This document shows, piece by piece, positions 14,339 to 23,907 of a DNA stretch of 64,000 nucleotides (position 1 is the stretch's first letter; every line of letters begins with the position of its first letter). The notes beneath the pieces were generated by a model. The model worked only from the letters and a program-made list of their open reading frames with translations, was not told where the DNA came from and did not search any database. The DNA comes from JAFGCL01 sp964423835 (GTDB lineage: Bacteria; Chloroflexota; Dehalococcoidia; UBA2247; RBG-13-53-26), in the NCBI GenBank assembly GCA_964423835.1, contig CAYRGJ010000001.1, positions 169,485 to 233,484 on the forward strand, read 5' to 3'. Position numbers and translations under genes: made by a program.

Positions 14339-15702
14339 AGCCGGGGCGCTGGAGGCCCGCGATGAGGTGCGGGTGGCCCAGGCCGGCCATCGCCGCGGCC
14401 CTGCTGCTGGCGGTGATCTTGCTGCCGGCCTGCGGGGGCGGCGGGCCCGGTGGCGGAAGCACGCTCCTGGTGGGGGTGCTGGCGGACTTCAGCGGCGTGG
14501 CGGCGCCGGCCGTGCAGCCGGCCGTCAAGGCCCTGGAGGACTACCTGACTGCGGTGGTGCCCGCGAGCAGCTCCCCCCTGCCAGGCAGCCTGAAGGTCGA
14601 GTTCACCCATTTTGACACCGAACTGGACTACGCCATGGTCATCCCGGGGTACGTGGAGCTGCTGGACCGGGGCGTGGATGTGATGGTGGTGATGAATCCC
14701 CAGGACCGGGAGCTGCTGGGGGACATGCCGGAGGCTGACAACATGCCCACCATCTGCCCGGCGGGGGTCCAGTCCCGGCTGAACGACGAGTGGATGCTGG
14801 CCGTGTGGTCGCCGGTGCAGAGCCAGGCCCAGGCGATGATGGAGTTCATCATGGACGACTGGGACTACTCGGGCCAGGGGAGAAGCCCGAAGGTGGGCCA
14901 CCTCGGCTCCATGCTGTTCAGCTCGGAGTACTATCAGGAGGGAATCGAAGCCGCCATGGAGGCCAATCCGGGGCGGTTCACCCCGGGTGGCCTGGAGAGG
15001 GCCATGCTGGGCAATGAGACCTGGGACAGCCATATCGTCGGCCTTCTGGGGAGTGATTACATCATCACCAGCGTCCCCGGGGCCATGCTCTCCAGCTTCG
15101 TGGCCCAGGCGCGCAGCGGGGGATATGCCGGCAAGCTGGTCAGCGGGGTGGAGGGCTTCCCCGGATTCTGGTCCCAGGTGGCCACCGCGGTGACCTCAAG
15201 GGACCATCTTCAGGGGTGCTACTGCGTGGGCTGGTGGCCGTGGTGGAACGAGGCCGCGCCCCTGGTCCGTGACTGCCGGTCCTACGTCGCCGCGAGCTAC
15301 CCTGCCGGGGACGCCGCCGGGTTGCTGAGGAGCTCATCGGTCATCGCCGGCTGGGAGATGGGGCTGGCCCTGGAGCAGGCTATCAGGAACGCCGCCGCGG
15401 CGGCGGGGGCGGAGGAGCCCGATGGCCAGGCCCTGAAAGACGGGATGCGGGCCGTGGACGTTCAGATCGAAGGGTGCCTCGAGCGCTGGCGAGTGACGCC
15501 GGGCAACAACTGCCTCCAGTGGTCCCAGCGGGCCTTCCAGTACAGCGTCGCCGGCGACGCCTGGGAGCCCCTGCAGAAGGTCTACCGGCCCGCCCCGCCT
15601 CAATGGACCTTTGCAGCATCGACAGCGTCCCTGCCCGACCGTTGGCCCCGGGTCTTGACAACCGCCGGGCGGGATGAGATAAGTTTGGTGTCCAGGCCAT
15701 GA
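14335..15702 (+). CDS. LivJ-type periplasmic substrate-binding lipoprotein
   Basis: The 455-residue protein starts with a lipoprotein signal (LLLAVILLPAC, Cys at about residue 33) and continues as a type 1 periplasmic binding protein of the branched-chain amino acid/amide family (LLVGVLADFSG opening strand). GTG 14335 overlaps the stop of the B12 subunit by 4 nt, so it is translationally coupled to the mutase genes. No ABC permease or ATPase is nearby, so it may feed a remote transporter. The ligand could be a carboxylic or amino acid related to the mutase substrate; that is inference. Confidence 0.75.
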   Translation: MKPGRWRPAMRCGWPRPAIAAALLLAVILLPACGGGGPGGGSTLLVGVLADFSGVAAPAVQPAVKALEDYLTAVVPASSSPLPGSLKVEFTHFDTELDYAMVIPGYVELLDRGVDVMVVMNPQDRELLGDMPEADNMPTICPAGVQSRLNDEWMLAVWSPVQSQAQAMMEFIMDDWDYSGQGRSPKVGHLGSMLFSSEYYQEGIEAAMEANPGRFTPGGLERAMLGNETWDSHIVGLLGSDYIITSVPGAMLSSFVAQARSGGYAGKLVSGVEGFPGFWSQVATAVTSRDHLQGCYCVGWWPWWNEAAPLVRDCRSYVAASYPAGDAAGLLRSSSVIAGWEMGLALEQAIRNAAAAAGAEEPDGQALKDGMRAVDVQIEGCLERWRVTPGNNCLQWSQRAFQYSVAGDAWEPLQKVYRPAPPQWTFAASTASLPDRWPRVLTTAGRDEISLVSRP

Positions 15703-15767
15703 ACCGGCCATGGCTGGCGCACAATTCACGGAGACGGCTCGAAAACCGAGGAGAAGGAAGGTAGCAG

Positions 15768-16409
15768 ATGCTTATTCGCGATGTCATGACCAGCAATGTG
15801 ATCACCATTCCCAGCAACACCTCCCTGGCTGATGCCAGGCGGATCATGGATGCGCACCGCTTCCGGAGGATCCCTGTGGTGGACAAGGGCAAGCTGGTGG
15901 GAGTGGTCTCCAAGGATGCCCTGGACCGGTCCGGCCCTTCCCAGCTCAGCACCTTCAGCATGCACGAGATAAGCTACCTCCTGTCGAAGGTGACCGTGAA
16001 GGAGGTCATGAAGAGGGACGTGTTGACCGTGCCCCCCGAGGCTACCGTGGAAGAGGCGGTGACCCTGGCTCAGTCCAGGAAGGTGGGCGCGCTCGTCGTC
16101 GTTGACGGCAACGTGGTCGTAGGCATAGCCACCACCAACGACATCTTCTACAAGATAGTCAATCCCATGCTCGGCATCGATCAGCCGGGGGTCCGCTTTT
16201 CGGTGCGCCGGTGGCGGGACATAGGCGATCTGCAGAAGATACTGGCCGTCATCGCCGAGTTCAAGCCGGAGATATCCACCATGTATGCCATGAAGACCCC
16301 GGATGGGGGCGAGAATGACCTCATTGCGCATGTGAACGTGGCGGATACGGTGGGCCTCATCGATGCGCTGAGGCAGAGCGGGTACGAGGTGCGCCTGCGG
16401 GCGCGCTAG
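15768..16409 (+). CDS. CBS-pair protein with C-terminal ACT-like domain
   Basis: The 213-residue cytosolic protein has two CBS motifs forming one Bateman module (MTSNVITIPSNTSLADA... and MKRDVLTVPPEATVEEA...), which usually bind adenine nucleotides. Residues about 140-213 resemble an ACT-type beta-alpha-beta domain. It probably senses energy charge or an amino acid. Repeated GGA-type Shine-Dalgarno (GAAGGAAGG) precedes ATG 15768. It stands 66 nt after the lipoprotein gene. Confidence 0.85.
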   Translation: MLIRDVMTSNVITIPSNTSLADARRIMDAHRFRRIPVVDKGKLVGVVSKDALDRSGPSQLSTFSMHEISYLLSKVTVKEVMKRDVLTVPPEATVEEAVTLAQSRKVGALVVVDGNVVVGIATTNDIFYKIVNPMLGIDQPGVRFSVRRWRDIGDLQKILAVIAEFKPEISTMYAMKTPDGGENDLIAHVNVADTVGLIDALRQSGYEVRLRAR

Positions 16410-16425
16410 GCGGAGCGGTCCTCGA

Positions 16426-16908
16426 CTATAGCCTCTGGGCCCGGGCCCGGCCGCGGGTGACGCCCTCCATGGCTTCCCACTCCGCCAGGTTGAGGTCGAT
16501 TTCCTCTTTGAAACCCCAGCTCACCGCCAGGGTGTCGGCCATGTCTTCGCCGGTGGGGATGGTTTCGCTGTCGATCTTGTGGTCCAGGCGCAGCAGCAGG
16601 TGGGCAAATTCGTGGGCCACCTCTCCCAGGGTGGCCTTGTCGGAGAGCTTCTCTACCTCTCGCCGGAATACCATGATGTAGACCTGGTGGCGGTACTTCT
16701 TCTTGGTGTGGGGGGCGCAGGCCACGTCCAGGGGCCGGATGGTGCTGCTTCCGATGGCGCAGTCCACGATGCAGATCAGCTCCTGCCCGAATCTCTGGAA
16801 CAGCTCGTCATCTATGCGGCTGGTGAAATCCGTGAGCGCCTTGTCCAGCTTCGGGCTCATGTTGGCGTCCAGTGACCAGTTGCCGACCTCGTACCATGCT
16901 TTATCCAT
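16426..16908 (-). CDS. Putative zinc-dependent peptidase-like protein (HEFAH)
   Basis: The 160-residue protein contains HEFAHLLLRLDHK (about residues 102-114), an HExxH motif followed by a downstream Glu/Asp-rich helix as in small gluzincin-type peptidases. It has no signal peptide. An N-terminal helical segment and a YIMVFRREVEKL strand precede the motif. No close family is recognised; activity is plausible because the motif is intact. It converges on the CBS gene. Confidence 0.6.
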   Translation of the reverse strand: MDKAWYEVGNWSLDANMSPKLDKALTDFTSRIDDELFQRFGQELICIVDCAIGSSTIRPLDVACAPHTKKKYRHQVYIMVFRREVEKLSDKATLGEVAHEFAHLLLRLDHKIDSETIPTGEDMADTLAVSWGFKEEIDLNLAEWEAMEGVTRGRARAQRL

Positions 16909-17244
16909 TCAGAGCGTGCCCTCCAGTACAGGCTTTCCCGTGGGCCCATCGGGCTGGAATCAGTTTCAGAATTATATCACCACTCGCCACGGATGCAATA
17001 GCCAGCAGCTCGCCGCCCCACGAGTGCAGAGAGAAACCGGTGACAGCCGCGCCAAAGCCCCGCGCCATGGGTGATACGAATCTGTGAAGCCGGTGAGCGG
17101 CCCTGTGATCCGGCGGAGAGGGCATTCGGATAGACTCTTAGGCAAGGGGGAAGCGAGTCCACCCAGTTGCCAGAGCGCACTGGACGTCTGTGCGCAATCC
17201 CGGAGTGAATTCGCATTCCTGACGCGGGTTGGGAAAGGAGAGAG
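16909..17244. other. 336-bp intergenic stretch
   Basis: It separates the divergent peptidase-like gene from the coiled-coil gene. No RNA gene, repeat or convincing promoter pair is visible. A short open frame on the minus strand (about 16901-17125) has no ribosome site and no homology I recognise. Confidence 0.5.
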
Positions 17245-17565
17245 ATGGCTCTGGAATCACTTCTGGGCAAGATGGAGGAAGCCGCTGCCAGGATCAGGAT
17301 GCTGGAGCGTGAGAAGAACGAAGCGTCCACCCGAATTCAGACTCTGGAACGGGAGGCCACGGAGCTGCGCAGCATTATCTCGCAGGCGGAGGCCAAGGCG
17401 GACGAGATGCTGAAGGGCGCCGCGGATGCCCCGAGGTCGGCCGCCCCGAAGGCCCTGTCCTTCGTGGCGCCGGGATCACGGGGGCTGGAAGAGCTGGTGG
17501 AGCCTTCGCCGGAGGATCAGGAGGAGCTGAAGCGCCGCTTTCCGCATGCCTTCACCTCGGCCTAG
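17245..17565 (+). CDS. Small coiled-coil protein
   Basis: Residues about 5-60 of this 106-residue protein form a strongly predicted coiled coil with heptads rich in Leu, Glu and Arg. A short Ala/Pro linker and an acidic C-terminal helix follow (PEDQEELKRRFPHAF). GGGAAAGGAG precedes ATG 17245. No family is recognised; it might act as a structural or adaptor protein. It overlaps the convergent HAD gene by 4 nt. Confidence 0.6.
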   Translation: MALESLLGKMEEAAARIRMLEREKNEASTRIQTLEREATELRSIISQAEAKADEMLKGAADAPRSAAPKALSFVAPGSRGLEELVEPSPEDQEELKRRFPHAFTSA

Positions 17566-18209
17566 CCCGGGGGCTGTATCCGGGACATGAACTCCCGGAG
17601 GTCCCGGACGACGAAGTCGCCGCCGTCCCGGGCCGTTCTGTCCAGGTGGAAGGCCCGGATGCCCAGCCGGCTGGGTGCGGCGAAGTCGAAGAGCTGATGG
17701 TCTCCGACGTGGGCCACCTCTTGGGGTGACACCGAGAGGGCGCGGCAGACCCGCGCGTACACCTCCGGGGTCTTCTTCACCTCTCCGAAGTCGGAGGTGC
17801 AGGAGAACAGGCGGAAGAAGTAGCGGTCCAGCCCGGCGGCCGCCAGCTCGATGTCCATGAAATCCCGCGAGGCGTTGGAGGTGACCACCAATCGGTGCCG
17901 GGCGCTCAGCTGCTCCAGGACCTCGCTGGCCTCCGGGTAGGGCGCCACTTCGCCCCGGTAGCTCATGAGCAGGCTGGTCCAGTCGCCGCCCAGCCCGAAC
18001 CGGCGGAACCAGTACCGGATGTCGTACCAGTCGGTGCGTTGCTCTCCCACGCTGTCATACTCGCGGTGGACGATGTCCCGGGCCGCGTCCAGGGAGATCC
18101 CCCTGGTCCGGGCATAGAGGGCCGGCACGCCTTCGTGCCACACCAGGTCCACGAACCGGCCCTGGGTGATGGTGCCGTTCATGTCGAAGGAAATCGTGCT
18201 GATGGACAC
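17562..18209 (-). CDS. HAD-superfamily hydrolase
   Basis: This 215-residue HAD-fold protein has motif I ISFDMNGT (D9, N11), motif II VVTSNAS, motif III lysine in VKKTPEVY and motif IV HVGDHQLFD. The first Asp nucleophile is present, but the usual acid-base second Asp is Asn, so it may be a weak phosphatase or a dehalogenase-like or non-phosphatase member. GTG 18209 is preferred because a TATAAT (18221-18216) ends 6 nt before it, implying a leaderless transcript; longer frames would cross this promoter. Confidence 0.75.
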   Translation of the reverse strand: MSISTISFDMNGTITQGRFVDLVWHEGVPALYARTRGISLDAARDIVHREYDSVGEQRTDWYDIRYWFRRFGLGGDWTSLLMSYRGEVAPYPEASEVLEQLSARHRLVVTSNASRDFMDIELAAAGLDRYFFRLFSCTSDFGEVKKTPEVYARVCRALSVSPQEVAHVGDHQLFDFAAPSRLGIRAFHLDRTARDGGDFVVRDLREFMSRIQPPG

Positions 18210-18296
18210 CCCATAATTATAGCCGGAACGGCCTCCGTTGTTCCCGGGTTGACGCTTCCCGGTGGCTGTGGGCCCGCATCCTGATGCCCGGTACTG

Positions 18297-18369
18297 TTGA
18301 AAAAGCGGCAGATGGCGTATACAATTTTTAGGGGTGTCCGGTTCCGGTCCCATGGCGTTTACATGGGAC
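18297..18369 (+). promoter_or_regulatory. speD promoter and leader hairpin
   Basis: TTGAAA (18297-18302) and TACAAT (18320-18325) are 17 bp apart. The leader then contains a perfect inverted repeat, GTCCCATG-gcgttta-CATGGGAC (18347-18369), ending 30 nt before the start codon. It could be an operator or a leader hairpin that controls polyamine synthesis. Confidence 0.5.
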
Positions 18370-18399
18370 TCTGGTATTCTGAACGAGGAGGGAAGGTGA

Positions 18400-18771
18400 T
18401 TGGATGCGCTAGGTAGACATCTGCTGTTGGAGCTCCGAGAGTGCAACGTTGCGCTCCTGGATGACCTGGTGTACCTGGAGAACGCCCTGGTTTCTGCCGC
18501 AATAGAGTCTGGTGCTACCGTGATCGACAAGTCCTTCCATCAGTTCGCGCCGCAGGGGGTAAGCGGTGTGGTCCTCATTGCCGAATCACATCTGTCGCTG
18601 CACACCTGGCCGGAGCATGCCTATGCCGCGGTCGATATCTTCACCTGCGGCACCACGGTGAAGATAGAGGTGGCGGCGGACGCCCTGATCAGCCGGCTCG
18701 GTAGCAGGGATCCCTCCGTGCTTGAGGTGAAGAGGGGCGTTCTGGTGCGGGAAAGGAAGCTGGTCGGGTAG
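18400..18771 (+). CDS. speD: S-adenosylmethionine decarboxylase proenzyme
   Basis: The 123-residue class 1B AdoMetDC makes decarboxylated SAM, the aminopropyl donor for spermidine. The self-processing site is ESHLSLHTWPEH: cleavage before Ser63 generates the pyruvoyl cofactor, and His68 and Cys83 are conserved with the same numbering as in Thermotoga. The start is TTG 18400 with AGGAGG 8 nt upstream. speE follows after 3 nt. Confidence 0.95.
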   Translation: MDALGRHLLLELRECNVALLDDLVYLENALVSAAIESGATVIDKSFHQFAPQGVSGVVLIAESHLSLHTWPEHAYAAVDIFTCGTTVKIEVAADALISRLGSRDPSVLEVKRGVLVRERKLVG

Positions 18772-18774
18772 ATC

Positions 18775-19689
18775 ATGGATGATGAACCCGGTATATGGTT
18801 TTCGGATAGCATAAACTCGAACTTCGTGCAACGTTATCGTGTACGAGGCACTCTCTATACGGGCCAGACCCGATATCAGTCGATGCAGATCATCGACAGC
18901 TGTGATTTCGGGCACTGCCTGTTGCTGGACGGAAAGCTCCAGTCGAGCCAGAGGGATGAGTTCATCTATCACGAGGCTCTGGTCCACCCGGCGCTGATCA
19001 CCCATCCCGGCCCGGCGAGCGTTTTCATTGCCGGCGGCGGCGAGGGGGCCACTCTCCGTGAGGTGCTGACCCACCGCACGGTAAAGAAGGTGGTTATGGT
19101 GGACATCGACCAGGAGGCGGTGGACCTCTGCAAGCGCTTCCTGCCTTCCCTTCACCAGGGCGCCTTTGATGACCGGAGGGCGGACGTGCTGCACCTGGAT
19201 GCCCGGAAGTACCTGGCGGACTCCTCGGAGTTGTTCGATGCCATGGTCATGGACATCACCGACCCGGTCGAAGGCGGGCCTTCCTGGAAGCTCTACACCC
19301 GCGAGTTCTACCAGATCGTTGCTGACCGGATGGCCCCCGGCGGTATCCTGGTGGTGCAATCCGGGCCGGCTAACCTGCACGATATGGGCGTCTTCACCGC
19401 CATCTGCCGCACTCTGCGCGAGGTCTTCCCGCGGGTGTTCCCCTATGCGGCCGGGATACCTTCCTTTGGAGGGGCCTGGGGGTTCATGGTGGCCACACAG
19501 GACCAGTACCCGTCGGCCCTGAAGGCCACCGAGGTCGACACCCGCATCGCCACCAGGGTCGGCCGCCAGCCGCGCTTCTATGACGGCACGACCCACCAGG
19601 GCATGTTTCACCTGCCGCGCTATCTGCGTGATGGCATGCGTGAGTGCCAGTCGATCATCACTGATCAGTCACCGGTCTTCCTGTCGTAG
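18775..19689 (+). CDS. speE: Spermidine synthase
   Basis: This 304-residue polyamine aminopropyltransferase transfers an aminopropyl group from decarboxylated SAM to putrescine. Motifs are YQSMQII (putrescine side), the GGGEGATLREVL nucleotide loop, VDIDQEAVDL and MDITDPVEGGPS (Asp gatekeepers). It has the typical N-terminal beta-hairpin and Rossmann fold and forms an operon with speD. Family members can use other diamines, so exact product specificity is not proven. Confidence 0.93.
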   Translation: MDDEPGIWFSDSINSNFVQRYRVRGTLYTGQTRYQSMQIIDSCDFGHCLLLDGKLQSSQRDEFIYHEALVHPALITHPGPASVFIAGGGEGATLREVLTHRTVKKVVMVDIDQEAVDLCKRFLPSLHQGAFDDRRADVLHLDARKYLADSSELFDAMVMDITDPVEGGPSWKLYTREFYQIVADRMAPGGILVVQSGPANLHDMGVFTAICRTLREVFPRVFPYAAGIPSFGGAWGFMVATQDQYPSALKATEVDTRIATRVGRQPRFYDGTTHQGMFHLPRYLRDGMRECQSIITDQSPVFLS

Positions 19690-19727
19690 GGCAGGCCGGC
19701 GCGCTCCCCGCCCTTCCTGCTGGTCAC

Positions 19728-19757
19728 TTGACATCGGAGCTGCCCTAAAAGGATAAT
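19728..19757 (+). promoter_or_regulatory. Promoter of the sulfur operon (TTGACA-18-GATAAT)
   Basis: A consensus -35 TTGACA (19728-19733) and -10 GATAAT (19752-19757) lie about 30 bp before the Rrf2 gene. The AT-rich 19745-19785 stretch could hold the regulator's own binding site, but no clear palindrome is seen. Confidence 0.6.
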
Positions 19758-19787
19758 GTTGATGAGAATAGTCTGGAAGAATAGCGG

Positions 19788-20266
19788 ATGAGGCTTTCGA
19801 CGAAGGGACGCTATGGCGTCAGGGCCCTGGTGGACATTGCGCTCAACGGCGGTGGCGGCCCGGTGATGCTCAAGGACATCGCGCAGAGACAGGGTATTTC
19901 GGCCCAGTACCTGGAGCACCTGATGGCCCCGCTGATCCGGGCCGGAATGCTGCGGAGTATTCGCGGCCCCCGGGGCGGAATGGTCCTGGCCAGGCCTGCT
20001 GATGAGATCACCCTGGGACAGGTGATCCAGGTGCTGGAGGGGTCGGTGGCCCCGGTCGAATGCGTCGACAGCCCGGCTATGTGCCAGCGATCCGGCCGGT
20101 GCGCGGCGCGGGACGTGTGGAATGACATCAAGCAGGCGGTGACGGGGGTGCTGGAGGCGACCACGCTCCGGGACCTGATGGAGAGACAGCAGGCGATGGC
20201 GCCTGACGTGGATAATTCGGCGGCCGGTCTGGATAAGGCGGCGCCGAAGCCGGAGATGTACACAAA

Positions 20267-20270
<4 letters not shown>
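19788..20270 (+). CDS. Rrf2/IscR-CymR family transcriptional regulator
   Basis: The 160-residue winged-helix regulator opens with the canonical MRLSTKGRYGVRAL and has the HTH at about residues 27-55. Three cysteines in ECVDSPAMCQRSGRC (about 92-105) match the iron-sulfur ligand positions of IscR. It is first in the sulfur/iron-sulfur operon and is probably autoregulatory, sensing cluster status or, like CymR, cysteine supply through CysK. Its stop overlaps the cysK start (ATGA). Confidence 0.9.
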
Positions 20271-21205
<935 letters not shown>

Positions 21206-21231
21206 TCGGGGCTTTGAAGGAGACGCACGGC

Positions 21232-22011
21232 ATGGATGAAGTGACCATTTCGCGGGCCATCACCGAGAGCTTCATGAAGGAGTTCACGGACTCGATGGAG
21301 GTCGAGGCGGCGGTGGTAGGCGCCGGGCCCTCCGGCCTGGTGGCCGCCCACTACCTGGCCCGGGCCGGGATCAAGACAGTGGTCTTCGAGAGGCAGTTGC
21401 GGGTGGGCGGCGGCATGACCGGAGGCGGGATGATGTTCAACCGGATCGTGCTGCAGAAGGAGGGCAGGGACATCCTGGCTGAGTTCGGTGTCCGCTCGAC
21501 GCTTTACCGGCGCGGCTACTACACGGCCGATGCCCTGGAGTCTATCGCCTCCCTCTGCGTGGGCGCCATCCGCTCCGGTGTGAAGATATTCAACCTGATG
21601 ACCGTGGAGGACGTCCTGATTCGCCGCGATCGCCGGGTGAGCGGGCTGGTGCTGCAGTGGACGGCGGTCAACATGGCCCGGATGCACGTCGACCCGCTCA
21701 CGGTGAGGGCCGGCGTGGTCATCGATGCCACCGGCCATGACAGCGAGGTCTGCCACGTCCTGGTCCGTAAGATGGGCCCGAAGCTGAAGACCGCCACCGG
21801 GGCCGTGGTGGGAGAGAAACCCATGTGGGCAGAGAAGGGCGAGGCGGACCTGGTGAAGAACACCATCGAGGTGTATCCTGGCCTGATAGTGGCCGGGATG
21901 GCCGCCAACGCCGTACTGGGATCTCCCCGCATGGGGGCCATATTCGGCGGCATGCTCATCTCCGGGAAGATTGCGGCGGAGCTGGCCCAGGACATTCTTA
22001 AGAAGAGGTAG
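21232..22011 (+). CDS. thi4: Thi4-family sulfide-dependent thiazole synthase
   Basis: This 259-residue protein resembles archaeal Thi4, which builds the adenylated thiazole of thiamine from NAD, glycine and a sulfur source. It has a GAGPSG dinucleotide loop (30-35), GGGMTGGGMMF, and a C-terminal AGMAANAVLGSPRMGAIFGG region. The sulfur-donating Cys of yeast Thi4 is replaced by His152 (ARMHVDP), the signature of catalytic enzymes that take free sulfide. This fits its place after cysK. ATG 21232 follows AAGGAG by 9 nt. Confidence 0.88.
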   Translation: MDEVTISRAITESFMKEFTDSMEVEAAVVGAGPSGLVAAHYLARAGIKTVVFERQLRVGGGMTGGGMMFNRIVLQKEGRDILAEFGVRSTLYRRGYYTADALESIASLCVGAIRSGVKIFNLMTVEDVLIRRDRRVSGLVLQWTAVNMARMHVDPLTVRAGVVIDATGHDSEVCHVLVRKMGPKLKTATGAVVGEKPMWAEKGEADLVKNTIEVYPGLIVAGMAANAVLGSPRMGAIFGGMLISGKIAAELAQDILKKR

Positions 22012-22696
22012 GGAGATACTAAGGACACTGCGGGAAGACGTGCGGACGGTGTTCTGCATGGACCCGGCGGCGCGGAGCCTGCCGGAGGTGCTCACCTGCT
22101 ACCCGGGGCTGCATGCCCTGTGGTGCTACCGCCTGGCCCACTGGCTGTGGCGCCACCGTCTGCGCCTCTTCGGGCGGATGCTGTCGCACTACGGGCGGCT
22201 GGTGACCGGGATCGAGATCCATCCCGGGGCCACCATCGGGCGCAGGTTCTTCGTGGACCATGGCATGGGCGTGGTCATCGGGGAGACGGCGGAGGTGGGC
22301 GATGATGTCCTGGTGTACCAGGGCGTGGTCCTGGGCGGGACCAGCCTGAAGAAGGAGAAGCGGCACCCCACCATCGGCAACAACGTGGTCATCGGGGCCT
22401 CGGCCATAGTGCTGGGCCCGATTACGCTCGGGGACGGGGTGCGGGTGGGCGCCAACTCGGTGGTGGTCAAGTCCGTGCCGCCGGGGGCCACCGTAATCGG
22501 GGTGCCGGGGAGGATAGTGGAGGAGAGGAAGGAGCCGGTGGCCGTGCTGGACCACGGCCGGCTGCCCGATCCGATCAGCGAGCGCATGCGCTCCATGGCC
22601 GACCAGCAGCACCTGCTGGAGGAAAGGATCAAGAAGCTGGAGAACATGATCGGAACGCAGACGCCGCAGGGCAAAGCCGAGGAGAGGCAGAGATGA
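21971..22696 (+). CDS. cysE: Serine O-acetyltransferase
   Basis: The left-handed beta-helix acetyltransferase makes O-acetylserine for CysK. The N-terminal REDVRTVFCMDPAARS and CYPGLHALWCYRLAHWL are typical, as are the hexapeptide repeats with GIEIHPGATIGRRFFVDHG and HPTIGNNVVIGA. The start is uncertain. The longest frame begins at TTG 21971 and overlaps thi4 by 41 nt, but homologs begin near 22016-22040, where only a GTG at 22040 is canonical. A charged C-terminal helix follows the barrel. Confidence 0.88.
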   Translation: MRRSWPRTFLRRGREILRTLREDVRTVFCMDPAARSLPEVLTCYPGLHALWCYRLAHWLWRHRLRLFGRMLSHYGRLVTGIEIHPGATIGRRFFVDHGMGVVIGETAEVGDDVLVYQGVVLGGTSLKKEKRHPTIGNNVVIGASAIVLGPITLGDGVRVGANSVVVKSVPPGATVIGVPGRIVEERKEPVAVLDHGRLPDPISERMRSMADQQHLLEERIKKLENMIGTQTPQGKAEERQR

Positions 22697-23892
22697 CCAG
22701 GACGATAGCGGAGATAAACGAGAAGATACGCCGGGGCCAGGCGGTGGTGGCCACCGCCGAAGAGGTGATCGGCATAGTGGAGAAGAAGGGCATCGAAAAG
22801 GCCGCCCGGGACGTGGACGTGGTGACCACGGCCACCTTCGGGCCGATGTGCTCCTCGGGGGCCTATTTCAACGTCGGTCATTCCCGGCCGCGCATCAAGC
22901 TGGGAGGGGGCAGCACCACCCTGAATGACGTGCCGGTCTACACGGGGCTGGCGGCCGTAGACCTGTTCCTGGGGGCCACGGCCATGCCGGAAAACGACCC
23001 CCGGAACCGCATCTATCCCGGAGAGTTCCTCTATGGCGGCGGGCACGTGATCGAGGACCTGGTGGCCGGCAAGGACGTCCGCCTGGCGGGCACGGCCCAC
23101 GGCACCGACTGCTACCCGCGCAAGAAGATAGAGACCACCATCAACCTGAAGAACATCAACGAGGCCGTCCTGTTCAACATGAGGAACGCCTACCAGAACT
23201 ACAACGTGGGGGTCAACCTCTCCGACCGCACCATCTACACCTACATGGGCGTGCTCAAGCCCAAGCTGGGGAACGCCAACTACTGCTCGGCCGGGCAGCT
23301 GTCGCCGCTGCTGAACGATCCTCACTACAAGACCATCGGCATCGGCACCCGGATCTTCCTGGGAGGCGGCATCGGGTACGTGGCCTGGCACGGCACCCAG
23401 CACAATCCCGGAGCGCCCCGCACCGATAACGGCGTGCCCAAGCGGGGCGCCGGCACGCTGGCCGTCATCGGGGACCTGAAGCAGATGAAGCCGGGGTGGC
23501 TGCGCGGCGTGAGCTTCCTGGGCTACGGATGCACCATGGTGGTGGGGATCGGGGTCCCTATTCCCATACTCTCCGAGGAGAACCTGCGGTACGCCGCGGT
23601 CAGGGATGAGGACATCCTGGCCCCGATCGTGGACTACTCGGAGGCCTACCCCCAGCGCCAGCCCGACGTCCTGGGCGAGGCCAGCTACGGGCAGCTCCGC
23701 AGTGGCCGGATACAGGTGATGGGGCGGGAGGTGCCGACGGCTTCGCTGTCCAGCTACTCGAAGGCCCTGGAGATCACCCAGATCCTCAAGGACTGGATAG
23801 GCAGGGGCGAGTTCCTGCTTACGGAGCCGGTGGCCCCGCTGCCCGGGGCGGAGGCCGGCATCACCCTGAAACCACTGGACGAACGCGGGTAG
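22693..23892 (+). CDS. DUF39 homocysteine-biosynthesis protein (aspartate semialdehyde sulfurtransferase type)
   Basis: The 399-residue protein belongs to the COG1900/DUF39 family, which in methanogens converts aspartate semialdehyde to homocysteine with sulfide. Conserved cysteines are C53 (GPMCSSG) and C140 (GTDCYP), with Gly-rich segments such as KLGGGSTT and FLGGGIGYV. It overlaps cysE by 4 nt. The NIL-ferredoxin partner and the UPF0280 protein follow directly, reproducing the archaeal trio. Confidence 0.9.
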   Translation: MTRTIAEINEKIRRGQAVVATAEEVIGIVEKKGIEKAARDVDVVTTATFGPMCSSGAYFNVGHSRPRIKLGGGSTTLNDVPVYTGLAAVDLFLGATAMPENDPRNRIYPGEFLYGGGHVIEDLVAGKDVRLAGTAHGTDCYPRKKIETTINLKNINEAVLFNMRNAYQNYNVGVNLSDRTIYTYMGVLKPKLGNANYCSAGQLSPLLNDPHYKTIGIGTRIFLGGGIGYVAWHGTQHNPGAPRTDNGVPKRGAGTLAVIGDLKQMKPGWLRGVSFLGYGCTMVVGIGVPIPILSEENLRYAAVRDEDILAPIVDYSEAYPQRQPDVLGEASYGQLRSGRIQVMGREVPTASLSSYSKALEITQILKDWIGRGEFLLTEPVAPLPGAEAGITLKPLDERG

Positions 23893-23907
23893 GGAAAGGG
23901 ACCAAAG

